Shown here piece after piece: positions 45,390 to 56,946 of a DNA stretch of 64,000 nt. The notes below the pieces were generated by a model. That model made no database searches, was not told the origin of the DNA, and saw only the letters and a program-made list of their open reading frames with translations. Numbering within the stretch: position 1 is the stretch's first letter; every line of letters begins with the position of its first letter. Location: contig JAUIRK010000227.1 of the NCBI GenBank assembly GCA_030549495.1, positions 270,273 through 334,272 of the forward strand. Direction: 5' to 3'. Both the position numbers and the translations under genes were made by a program. The stretch comes from Nectonema munidae (Eukaryota; Nematomorpha; Nectonematoida; Nectonematidae).

Positions 45390-47300
45390 ATGTGTTATCT
45401 AAATTGGCCATGCTGGTTTCATTTCTGGATGCCTTTTTTACATTTAGGATTTGAAAATACCTCTAAGTGTTAATCAAATTTGCGGTTTACTTCTAAAAAT
45501 TGTCTCTAAAAACATTCCTTCAAATTTTACATTAAATATATGTATTATACTAAATTGGCCATGCTGGTTTCATTTCTGGACTCCTTTTTTACATTTAATT
45601 TTACAAGTAATATATATTTTTATACCAAATCGACCATGCTGGTTTTACTTCTGAAATCAGTTTTTGCATTTAGAAGTTTTAAAATACCCGTCAGTGTCAA
45701 TCAAATTTGCAGTTTACGTCAAAAAACGATCTTCACATATATTCTTTCTAATTTTAGATGAAATATATGTTTTATACTATATAAGTTTTTATATAGGCGG
45801 AACTAAGCTAAACCAAGTTGAAAAGCATAATGATCTAGGATTAATCGTTGATTCAAAGTTTTGTTTCTCTGATCATGTATTGCACGTTGTCAAGAAAGCC
45901 TTCACTATTCTACACATGTTGAACAATACCTTCATCTTATCTGAAATCGAAATTTCTCTGTATTTATACAAATCTTTAGTCAGACCTGTTCTAGAATACG
46001 CAAATGTAATTTTTGGCAACATCAGAAAAATAGAAAAGGTTCAAAAAGTATTCACAAAGCATTTGAAAGGAATGCAAAATTTATGTTATATTGAAAGACT
46101 TCAAAAGATTGACCTGCCTTCTTTATATTATCGAAGCCTGAGAAATGAAATGATATCAATATTTAATATCGTAAAAGGAAATATGAAGATTGATGAGAAA
46201 GTTTTGCCTGAATATTCGAAGAGAATTTCCAGATCACACTTGCTGAAGTTTGCACCTGAATCCTTTCAAAGTAGGTATAGAAGCAGATATTTAATCCAAA
46301 GAGCATACAATCACTGGAATGGCTTACCTAATGAAATTGTTAACTCAATTACTGTGAAAGAATTTGAAAAAAAACTCGATGAATTTTGGAAAGACAAAAG
46401 ATTTGCCGTTCGTTGAAAAATACGCTATATTTGATGCAATTCTCATAGGCTGCTAGCCTCTTTAAATTGCTTAATAAACTTATGTTATGTTATGTTATGT
46501 TATGTTATGTTATACCAAATCAATTACATTTCTGGGTTCAGTTTTTGCTTTTGAAAATATCAGCAAGCGTCAATAAAATATGCTGTTTAAGTTTGAACAC
46601 TGTTTTAAAATATATCTAAAATTTTATATGAAATATATATTTTTATACCAAATCAACCATGCTAGTTACATTTATGTACTCAATTTTTGCAATTAATATT
46701 TGAAAATACCTATAAGTATCAATCAAATTTGCGTTTAGTTCTAAAATTTGTTTCTAAAAATATTGATTCAAATTTTACATAAAATATATATTTTTATACC
46801 AAATCGATCACGCTGGTTTCATTTCTGGACTTAGTTTTCGCATTTAGAGGTTTTACTGTCAGTGTCAATCAAATTTAAGGTTTACGCCTGGAAACTATCT
46901 CCAAAAATATGTTCTCTAATTTTACATAAATATAGGTTTTTATACAAAATCAACGATGTTATTTTTATTTCTGAAATCAGTTTTTGCCTTTAGAGGTTTT
47001 AAAATGTCTGAAAGTGTCAATCAAATGTTCGATTTACGTCTTATGTCTACAGAAATATTTTTATGCTAAATAGAAGATGATGGTTTCATTTTTGTACGCA
47101 GGTTTTGCATTTATGGTTTTAAAATATATGAAAGTTTCAATCGGATTTGCGGTTTACTTCTGGATACTGACTTCAAAAATATTTTCAAAAAAAATAAAAT
47201 ATCAGTTTTTATTCCAAATCGACTATGCTTATTTTATCTCTCTACTCCATTTTGGCTAATACGGGTAAAAAATATCTAGAAGTGGCAATTGAATTAGTAA
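45390..47300. repeat. Old tandem array of about 150-bp units
   Basis: A recurring core (ataccaaatcgaccatgctgg, then tttcatttctgga, tttttgcatttagagg, gtgtcaatcaaatttgcgg, and ttcaaattttacataaaata) is seen about nine times. Examples lie near 45406, 45557, 45636, 46514, 46647, 46798, 46943, 47066 and 47211. Intervals are mostly 120-151 bp. Units are diverged and some are truncated, so the array is much older than the 192-bp satellite. A LINE has inserted within it. Confidence 0.8.
45780..46513 (+). mobile_element. 5'-truncated LINE with (TTATG)n tail, inserted in the tandem array
   Basis: Only the C-terminal part of the reverse transcriptase protein remains, open from about 45795 to the stop at 46416. 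It reads KHNDLGLIVDSKFCFSDHVL, LYKSLVRPVLEYANVIF, IEKVQKVFTKHLKGM, RSLRNEMISIFNIVKGNMKI and NHWNGLPNEIVNSI. A short 3' untranslated region ends in TTATG repeats (46480-46513). Both flanks are units of the array, and TTATAC occurs at both junctions, consistent with a short target duplication. It belongs to the same lineage as the copy at 56947-57996 but differs in sequence. The long open frame suggests modest age. Confidence 0.88.
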
Positions 47301-47559
47301 TGTATGCCTAAAATCAGTTCTGTAAAATTCTTTCAAAAAATCGGTGTATATTAGTTATATAGTAAAAATATATTTTTTTTATATATATTTTGGCTTATAA
47401 TACTTTCTACTTTCATCTTGAGTATGAAATATTTATTTAAAAAAACAAAACGTATTATAAAATCTTTTGGACATTAGTATGAGAGAAAGAAGGAACGTGA
47501 AAACTAAAGGAAAAGAAAACGTGTGATCAAAAGAAATAATTAAAAATATGTATCGTGAC

Positions 47560-48045
47560 TAGAGATTGCACCCCGGGGACCCAGTCCCCGTCTCGCCGGG
47601 GAAAAAGCGAAAAAAAGCCTCCCCTCTTTGGGGAAAATCTCCTTTTTCCCCGGGGAAAAAATACAAGATTAAATTCACACTTATAATCATATTTTTACAT
47701 TAAATGATAGATAATGTGGTGGTATTTATGTATTATGTGCCTTTCAAAGCTATATGTATTATTTATAATTCATGATTCAACTTGTAAACAATTCATATGT
47801 GGTGGTTTTTATGTATTATGTATATGCATTTCATAGCTATATGTATTATTTTTAATTTATCATGATTCAAATTGTAAACAAAAACAGACTCTATTTTATT
47901 ATTTGAACAATTTTGAATAAATCATTTCAAAATATTAGTGTTCTCCTTGATAAAAAAATTATTTTTTTCCCCGGGGTGAGAAAAAATTTACTAAAGGGTC
48001 CCCGCTCCACGGGGAGGAAAAAAAGCCTACGGGGTGCAATCCTTA
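47560..48045. mobile_element. hAT-type MITE rich in CCCC/GGGG blocks (486 bp)
   Basis: The ends are TAGAGATTGCACCCCG (47560) and, inverted, TAAGGATTGCACCCCG (from 48045). The flanking 8-mers are both ATCGTGAC (47552-47559 and 48046-48053). Subterminal regions carry many CCCCGGGG blocks, with stems and possible G-quadruplexes. The middle (about 47715-47880) is a tandem duplication of roughly 85-90 bp around gtggtgg-tttatgtattatg. No coding capacity. Confidence 0.93.
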
Positions 48046-48053
48046 ATCGTGAC

Positions 48054-50128
48054 TAAATGAAAGATCTACCATGTTCTGATGAACTAGAAAGTGGTGTAAT
48101 GATCTAATATTGGGTCTTCAAAAAAATTTAGACCGTTAAAAAGAAGTTCCTCTTTTACAAATGAAAAATATTTAAATATATAGCTTATCCTCTAGGATTA
48201 CAATGATCATTTAACTAAGATGGGTAGGAAATCTGAAAATTTGGAATAGGTCAGATTTATCAAAAATGGCAGAGATGCCAATATGTGAGAATTTAGTCAC
48301 TATCAAGATATTTTTTAATTTAAATTGAATCTGCCCATCTTTTTCCCTTTGCGTGAAAGAGAGAATCTTTTAGATGAAGAAGGTGGATTTTTTAATTTAA
48401 AGAATTGATTGGTAACAAGATGCAGGTAGTTTAGAACCTGCGATCAAAAGTAGTAAGTTCTATAAAAGACTGATTTTCAACTACATGTTAAAAAGTTGCA
48501 ACTTTTTAACCATAATAAATAGATCTTTACGCATAGTGGAACAGTTGACGTAACTATAGCGATAGCCCAGCTACAATGTGTGTCACAGATAATGTCAATC
48601 GTTTATATTCCAATTATTTTGCATTAAAATTGATTGACGTAATGGTTCTCTATTGTTTTTCACACTTTTCTCCTACAATCCCCAGATCTCGTCTTCACTC
48701 ATTTCTTATTAACCTTAATTTACGTTTAATTAACTTCATTTTATAGCATTCCAACCTCTACATTTTATTTTATGATTATGAGTTGATCACTCTGCTTCTT
48801 GAGTATAATTTTTTTTCTTTCCATCGTTCCTACCTCTCTATTTACAGAAACAGAGAAGAACTCTGTTTAAAAATAATGTATTTTTTTAGGAATATATTAA
48901 GTTTCAAGTAGAACCGACAACAAATAACATAAATTCTTATCACTAAAAATATTGCAAGGGTCAAATTAACCTCTTTGGACGTTATTGAGTTAAAACGGTG
49001 ACTAAATGATCTAGAAACCTAACCATATCCTAAGCTAATGGAGTGCCCCCTCCCTCTACTGAAATTTTTTTCTGGCTAGGGGCCTGCGTACATAGATATG
49101 AAGAATGGAAAAATTGAATTTTCTCCAAGGCTTGACGAAAAATTTTCACCCGCATGACAATTTCTGAAACTTGAAAGCCCTGTATATATATTACCCATCA
49201 AAAATATAAAATTTTACCTTGGAATAAAATTATAAAGAGTGCTCCTTTTAAAAAAAAACTAGACATTCTCGTTTTATAAGATTTTATTATGTTAAAACCA
49301 ACCACCTTATATTTGAAATTTGTTTATCTTCAAACATGGATTGTGTACACGGTATAGTGCAAACATTTATTTTGTATAAACAAATTCAAGGTCAATTCAT
49401 CAATTATGAATAAACAATTTACATATCTGTTAAGTAAATAAACGATTTTCAGATATTTGAACACATAGATCACATTTATATCAATGATGCATTCGATGAA
49501 AAGTTAGGTGGTTTGCTGCTTACGCTTTTATCGCTATATGTTACATTGTCTATAAGAAAACACTCTTCGCTCATTCTTTACTGAGTTATATGTAGAGAGG
49601 CGTTATTTCAAGCAATGATTGACAGCATTCAAGCAAAACTCAAATGTCGCACAGATGACGAAGAACCTTCTAAAATTCATGGCGCTTGAGTAAAAAACTG
49701 TTACTTGACGTGAATTTCAAGATCCTTTATCTCAAATACTCTTTTTGAGTTTAAATATATTTTTAAAACCTTCAATATCACTTTCATACACATTTATATA
49801 TTAATAAAAATTCAAATTTTAAAGTTTGATTTTTTTGTTAATAGGAGAAGAAAAGTTTTATTTACAATAGCCGAACGAATAAAAAAGAATGGGGCTAGAT
49901 ATATACATAAAGAACTATAATATACAACAATAAAATGTGATCAAATGTAAAAAGTGCGTTTAGAGTTTAAACATGTTTTAACGTGTTTATGAGTCCTCTT
50001 TCTCTTATGTTTAGACAACACGTGTTTACACTTTGAAGATAATCTATGAGAAACGAGAAGCTTATCGACTCAAAGTCGCAAGAAAACTAGATTTACTGCA
50101 TGCATGTTAACATTGTACACAGTCAATC
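48054..50128. other. AT-rich sequence with a MITE remnant at 49025-49090
   Basis: No gene supported. Near 49025-49090 the minus strand reads TAGCCAGAAAAAAATTTC and, further on, GGGGGCAC, which matches the right end of the MITE at 33112-33309. It is a degenerate partial copy. Confidence 0.4.
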
Positions 50129-50130
50129 AG

Positions 50131-50238
50131 AGGTCTGGCAAGACCTCCGGGGAGACAACTTGCCAAACTTGCCAGCCTTATTAGAGGTCTGGCAAGACCT
50201 CCGGGGAGACAACTTGCCAAACTTGCCAGCCTTATTAT
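50131..50238. repeat. Two tandem 54-bp repeats with internal hairpin
   Basis: Two identical units start at 50131 and 50185. Each contains the palindrome AGGTCT-ggca-AGACCT and the repeated word cttgcca. Identity of the two copies shows a recent duplication. It lies about 200 bp outside the Helitron end. Confidence 0.9.
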
Positions 50239-50435
50239 ATATTTAAATGTGTAAATCGTAAAATGCTTAAAAAATATACTTAAAATAAAAATTTTCAAAA
50301 AATATTTTACATACATATTGAAAGCCACATTTCAAAAATTCTACCTAAAATTTCAAAAAATTTAACTTTGAAATTGCAGTTTTATTTCATAAAAACTATA
50401 TGATTGGTTGAAATGTTTATGTAATCTATATTATA

Positions 50436-53400
50436 ACTAGCCGGTCCCGTGGTCGTTTCTCGCAAAGGTCCCCCCATAAAGGTATTAACCGCTCAAAGGC
50501 GGGGGTATCATGTGAGCCAGAAATCTCACACTCTTTGTTGCCTGTTTGGCTACGACTACTAATTAGTTATCTAATTACTGTGTTTTCCGATTCTTACATA
50601 TGTTTTTGACTGTTTTCTACTCTTTTTAAAGATTTTTCTAATTGTCTATTGGGCTGATATTTAACAGCGATTTTGTATTATGTGTATTTTCAAGTATTTT
50701 TACCTACAACTTTAAGGTTCTACTTTGTATTGCCCCATCCACCTATGATATATTTATTAGAATTCATTTTTTTAGTATTTTTAGTTTTGTTAAAAATATT
50801 TGTGTACTATTGATTTTTTTAGTTTTTTTCTCATTTCAATGAAAAATTTGTGGGTAAACTATATTTTTTGTATATAAATTATTGTTGTGATATCCTTGTT
50901 GATGTGTTTGATAGACCTGAAATTTAATGGCCTGAAAAGATCTTGCTCTTGAAAGGGCAACATAAAGTTGTCCATGACTGAAACATGGTTTTCTTAAAAA
51001 AAAATACCAACTTTTTCAAAAGTTTGTCCCTGACTTTTATTGATAGTGAGTGCATACGACAATCTGAGAGGAAACTGAATACGCTTAATTTGAAAGGGTA
51101 GATTTGTATCGTTAGGAGACAGTGAAATTCTAGTAATGAGAACATTCTTTCTACAGTTAACACCAGTAAGAATTTGACATTCAATTGTATTATCCAATAA
51201 TTTAGTTATTCTAAGACGTGTTCCATTACAGAGACCATCCTTAAGACTAAGATTTCGAAGAAGCATTACGATACATCCTACTTTTAAAATGAGTTTATGT
51301 TGTGGCATACCAGATGGTGTTAAGGAATTGAGAAATTCCATTGGATAAAGATCAATTTCTTCTTGATTATCTGTAACAACAGAGTCAGTACTGTAATATG
51401 TTTTAGATTCCCCCGAAAGTTGATGTAGTACTTGGTTGTTAATTTCTAAAGAGTCTTCATTGGTAGGAGTTAAAATGACTTTGTCTGCAACGTTAATACC
51501 ATCATCATTAAAAACAGAAGCAATGATGTTATCACTTTTAGTTAATACACATTGATTTGGTATCTCAATACAATCTTTGAAAGGATCGTTATAGTTAATA
51601 GGAAATTGTCCATTTCCCAGAGAAAGAAGAAATTCTGAAAAGAGGTGGTCTTGTTGAGCTGCCCTCATGTTGTTGTGAAGATGAAAAACTTTAACTAATG
51701 GCCATATATATGAACTTTTCAACCATGTTTCAATGATTTGAGCGGGGTTTCCTCTTTTTACAACTGGTAATGTTTGACGGAAGTCTCCGCCGAGAAGAAT
51801 AATTTTTCCAGCAAATGGTATACTTGTGTTGCAGATATCTCTAAGCATTTTATCAATGGCTTCAAGGGCGTATTTAGGAATCATGCTTGCTTCGTCAAAA
51901 ATTATAATATCTTGTTTACGGATAAATTCTGCATGTTTACTATTTGGTTTAATATTACATGTTGAATTATCTAAAACAGGAACAGGTAATTTAAAAACGG
52001 AATGAACAGTCCTGCCTTTTTCCAATAAAGTGGCAGCAATTCCTGTCCAAGCACAAGTAAGAACATTCAAATTACGACCAATTATTTCTTTAATAATGTA
52101 GTTATATGTGAAAGTCTTACCGGTGCCACCTGGACCATCAATAAAGAAAACTTTAGCTGAAGATTTGTCATTTTTTTCTAATGAACCAATTACTGAATCG
52201 GCAACCAAAATCTGTTCTGGGTTAAGCATATTTCTTAAATTAGAAGCTTCTTGTCTAGCTTTTTGGATATTGGGTGGATCTTCAATTAATGTTTCTTTCA
52301 ATTCTGGAAGTCCAAAATCAATAAGTGTCTTACCAAATTGTTCGAGAATACTTTGAATTTCTGCAAGTGCAGATTGTTCAGCTTTAAAATCCGACTCATA
52401 CTGGAGATAATCCTCTATCATATCGTAACGAAAGGTTTGCCACAAATGAGAAGGATTACTTGGCTCACCATGAATTAAAATAAAAGAAAATGAAGTTCTT
52501 ATTTGTGAAGAAGATGCCGTTTCAACTAATTCTGTGATTGTGCGAACCCATAAACTGTCATCTACTAATAAATTACGTGCAATACATGCTTCGCTAAAAG
52601 TTGAATATAAAGTTCCATTATATGTTTTTAAATACTCATAAGATGTGGCACCAGGTACGTGCAAAAGAAGAATGCGTAGAAAGTATCGCTCACCCTCTCT
52701 AATACTGGCGTTATACATCCTACTTACTACTTTCTCAGCCCCCTCTGTCTAATTACCCATTTTTTTTCCGAACTTTTGAAGACATAATGATAAGGAATAT
52801 CGGTGTATAAGTACTGCCTGGCGTTTTCATCATTTTGATTTAGGTAGAACCAAGCAATTAACATTGTATGATGGGCCCTAGAAAGAGCAGGATTTTCTTC
52901 GCCTTCTCTAAAATAAATTGTTTGCTGATTAGGAAGATGTAATGGGAGTCTAATAATATTATGGCTTTGTGTATGCATGGGGAATGTAAATAAGCGCCAG
53001 GATGCTTCAGGAGGAGAAACATATCTGGCATCTAAATATGTTTTAATTTCATCATGATCAATGCGTTCATTAATTTCAACATGAGCTGTGTCTGTAGACA
53101 TATTTGTTAAGATATTTAACATTTTGATACTAACGCAGGCCACTAAATTTATATGCGCGCTGTATTTTTTACATAGAAAAGGGTTATAAGGGACAACCCA
53201 TCTGTTATCTAATTCAACATTTCTGATAGTGACTGTGCGGCCGTTGTCAGGTCTAAAATATAAAGGATAGCCATTATTATTAAGGATAGTGCTCTGATTA
53301 AATTGTTTAGGATAGTCTTTAATGCAAGTTCCATCTTGCATACATTGTGATGAATTGTTGAAATGTCCACATGGACCATGGATCATGCAAGATTTAATTA

Positions 53401-53524
53401 TTTCATATAGTTCTAGGTTTTCTTCAGGATCAGGAATTTGTGCAGAAATGAGGGTGTCAATGTCGTCTGCATTATACAATTTAGAATCATTACGAAGCGA
53501 GAAACGACCACGGGACCGGCTAGT
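50436..53524 (-). mobile_element. Helitron fragment with 28-bp terminal inverted repeats
   Basis: The minus strand carries a Helitron helicase gene and ends at 50436 with GGGACCGGCTAG followed by T, the canonical Helitron 3' end (CTAG, host T). The opposite edge at 53497-53524 carries an exact inverted copy of the same 28 bases, again ending CTAG-T outward on the plus strand. There is no 5' TC end and no replication-initiator (Rep) domain. The element is therefore truncated or composite, with a 3' terminus at both edges. Confidence 0.8.
50836..53523 (-). pseudogene. Helitron Rep-Hel protein: C-terminal Pif1-type helicase, two frameshifts
   Basis: The first part (52727-53539 frame) reads NADDIDTLISAQIPDPEENL and CMIHGPCGHFNN, the segment just after the Rep domain in Helitron proteins; its first residues are encoded by the terminal repeat itself. 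A one-base loss in a G run (plus about 52730-52740) shifts to the second part (50994-52718). This has the Pif1 motifs FIDGPGGTGKTFTYN (Walker A), IIFDEASM, LLGGDFRQTLPVV, LTPTNEDSLEINNQVL and LSYALTINKSQGQTF. A 9-T run at plus 50996-51004 shifts frame again before GQLYVALSRARS, and the frame stops at 50836. The Rep HUH and Tyr motifs are absent. Apart from two homopolymer changes the helicase part is intact. Confidence 0.88.
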
Positions 53525-53668
53525 ATTCAATATATTCAATTCTAAACTGTTGAATAGATTAAATTGAAGATAGTAAAAGATTGTATATAGAGTAAATGTA
53601 TGTTAACATATTTGTAAGTAGTGATACAGAAGATATAAATATGAAATAGGATTAAACATATGTACATG

Positions 53669-53809
53669 CAATTTACTCGGCTTTTACGAGATGCAGCGTT
53701 ACAATAGTCCTATTCGTAACCCGGGAACTATACAGGTTTCAATTTACTCGGCTTTTACGAGATGCAGCGTTACAATAGTCCTATTCGTAACCCGGGAACT
53801 ATACAGGTC
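53669..53809. repeat. Two tandem 71-bp repeats
   Basis: Units starting CAATTTACTCGGCTTTTACG begin at 53669 and 53740 and are identical over almost their full length. Each has a small hairpin CTCG-gctttta-CGAG. It lies about 145 bp outside the other Helitron edge. Confidence 0.92.
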
Positions 53810-55750
53810 TTCATCTTCATCATGAACAACATAATCTCTCTCACAGACAGTCAAAGAACCGTAAAAGATCAATGACACTTAATCTCACTCAACAAGCCAG
53901 CGACTCTCCTTCTATCCTTCATTTATACTTTTACATGCACTTGAGAAAGACTCTTGGAGTCGAAAATTTGTGTTGTTTTTAAAATAAACATTTTGCTTGT
54001 AACTATAATTTTCAATTTAAAATTTGTGTATTGTATGATTATAGTTGCAAAAGCTACTAAGATCAGACAAACTTAAAAAAATATTCTCTCACCAGGACAA
54101 CTAGAACTTTTACTGCAGTAACAGCAATCTGATCACTATCTTCCCTTCTTTTGTATTACTTAAATCCCTCATGAAACATTTTCAGGTATATTTAAAAAAT
54201 ATTTTACAACTAAATGTATAAATTTAATAGTATATCTTAAAATATATCTAAAAATAATATGATTTGCGTAGAAACAAGTTAAAAATGTGAATTATAAATG
54301 TTTATAAAAGTGAGTTTGTGCATTTGTGTTTGCTGAATGATTTGTGATGCCGCTAGATATAGAAGAAGTGATGAGAAAAATAATAGTTGCGAGAGACACG
54401 AGAGAGGAGTGATAAGGAAAATATTAGTTGCGAAAGAAACGAGTGAAAAGTGATGAGAAAAATAATACTATCATGTGGCAAGAAATCGAGTGGTAGTGTG
54501 AAAGCGGCATGATCAAAAGAAAGAAAAATGTATAATTCTTCACTATATCTCATCCATCTCCTAAAGTGGATGGCGAGAAATGTCTCTTGGCGAGGAATGT
54601 CCTACAACCTATTCTTACACTATGCATATGTAACATTTGTCATCGATTTTCACATCTGTTTTGATTATTTTGTTTCTCCCTCCATCACACATCTCTTGCT
54701 ACATTCTCATTTTCAAAAAGCCTTCTCGTTTCATTTGATCTCCTACTTTTTTTGGATTTCCTTCCAGCTATAATTTCACTCAACTTCTTTTTTTCAAGAG
54801 GGTATTTTACAAAAATTCAACTCAATTTTACAAGTTATTTCTGTCTTATTTTTTGAATTTTGTGTTCGTTATTGTTTTACGCAAAAACTAAATAATAATC
54901 TTTCAATAAAAACTTTAAAAAAAATTTTAATTTATTTAGTTAAAACTTTATTTGTGCACAATAATTCTGTGATGTATAATTACCCAACTTTATAGAATAA
55001 AATAAGAATAAATATAATCTTTTATAGAGAAGTAATAGAATAAAATTATCTTTTATTTTATTAACAAAAGTGATAAGCTTTTATATTTTCTTTGAATATT
55101 TCAGTTCCTCATTTTTATGCTTTAAAATTTTTGACTATTTTGCATTTTGTTAGATTAGTAAATTATATAAAAAATTTATGCTAATCTGAAATTAAAATTT
55201 TAAGAATATATTGTATTAAGTTTAAAATAATATATATGGACAATGACAGATCTAGGAAGAGAATAATACACCAGCACTGACAATGAAAAATTATTCTTAT
55301 CTTTTTAATTTAATCAATATTTAAACTAACTGCGGTCTTGCCTCAATATAGAGTAGTTTTTAGTGTTTAAAAACACTTTTCGGTATAGGAATTTTATAGA
55401 GTTTTTTATGTATACCCCACGCCTCCCCTGCCAAAAATTTCTCATTACGCGACTGTATATTGAACTTGGTTTTGGGTTTGAATATTTTACAGAAATTAAA
55501 ATAATGGCCACATTGATTTTATATTACCTATTTATGTTTTTAAACTTAGTTCGGATTTCCACGATTTATTTCCAGATTATCTTTAAATCTTTCAAATTTT
55601 GTTAAGAATTTTTTTATGTAATTTTTACATTATCTTTGTATTTTATTTGCCTCGATATTTTAAAAAACTTTTGAGCAAATAATATATTTTGTTATCAAAC
55701 TAAGTTTAGTTTAAGCTTTGATCTGTTATATTTATTTTCAGTAAATATGA
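53810..55750. other. AT-rich sequence, nothing firmly recognised
   Basis: Contains a short repeated motif (gtgatgagaaaaataat, then gttgcgaaagaaacgag) at 54368-54470 and otherwise no supported feature. Confidence 0.4.
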
Positions 55751-56284
55751 AATGTTCAATCTCTACCTTTTTTACACCTTATGAAGAAGAGTTCATATAT
55801 CATGTTTTTTCCGTAATCGACACGATAAAGATTTTTTTGTCAAATGCTCATCGAAAAAGAGTTCCATGGGTAATTAAGATGATTTTTAGTGTGATTTTTT
55901 TTAATGATCATCAGGTTTTTTAGGCTTTTTTCAACAAAAAACTTTCCCAAAAAGTTCACAACATAAGATGGAAATGGAATAAACGTAGAAACTCCAACTC
56001 AGTAAGCAAAGAAAAAAAGCTTAAATTTCGTTCTTAGCAAAAACTATCGTTTAACGGATGAAAAAATCAACCGAAATTTGAAAACAACGATGGAAAAGCT
56101 TCGGTATATTTTGAATATACCGAAATCTCCAAACGAAAATGAAAAATTTACAAATAATAATCTCTTTTGACGAAATAACTTCCATTTCATCAAAATATAA
56201 AGTCAATGAAAAACTTCTGAACATTCTAGACGTAATCATACTCTATTTTTAAAATCTTTCACAATTTTCCCATTGAATTTTTCT

Positions 56285-56583
56285 AGGAAAGTTTTCTCAA
56301 TATTTCTTCAGAAGTTGGAAGCTCTCCAAAGATGATTGTGTGCAAAAATGAAATAACAAAATCGATATATGTATTTGGAGATGGAGTTTCTTTTTATTTA
56401 GGACATCTGATAAAAGAAACCTTGATATTTTTGCTGAAAATATATTATGTATTTGATCTTAAGTATCCAAAAAATTTTCAAATACTTGGTTTCTTTCAAA
56501 ACATGGTTTTCAACGACAATTATCCATTTTTTAAAACAACAAAATTAGTCAAGTTTGAAAAGAATTTTTTGGAAAGCATGTAA
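56285..56583 (+). pseudogene. C-terminal exon of a C2H2-type uncharacterised protein
   Basis: After an acceptor-like tttttctag the frame reads ESFLNISSEVGSSPKMIVCK, SIYVFGDGVSFYLGHLIKET and LIFLLKIYYVFDLKYPKNFQ, ending at 56583. The YYVFDLKYP..F motif matches the fragment at 8640-8983. An upstream segment near 55750-55860 (phase unclear, around IFLSNAHRKRVPW) may be an earlier exon. It is unclear whether this is a live gene or a relic; no intact upstream exons are visible. Confidence 0.4.
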
Positions 56584-56599
56584 AATGTTTGAGAATATA

Positions 56600-56946
56600 T
56601 TTTGTGTTTTTTTAATCAATTTTCAATAAATTACCTTGAATTTAAAATTTTTTATTTATTTTTTCAAATTCTATTTTTTTTTATTTTTGGAGCCGTTATT
56701 CATCAATTACACATATGAATATTTTAGAAGTTCAAATGGGGCATGTTTTTGAAATCATGTCCAAATATTCCTTTCATCATTTTGACTAAATTTCCAACAC
56801 CTAAGCGCTTCATAGTTAAAGTGTTTAGAATCTTGGCGTTTAGAAATAAACTTATAAGTGTTCAGACGCTTAGAGTTTAAACATGTTTACAATTTTAGGT
56901 GTTCAAAATCGGTGACCTATTTGGTGTTTAGTTTTGTGTTTAGTCT
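56600..56946. other. AT-rich spacer
   Basis: No feature beyond repeated gtgtttag words at 56810-56960, just before the LINE 5' junction. Confidence 0.4.
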
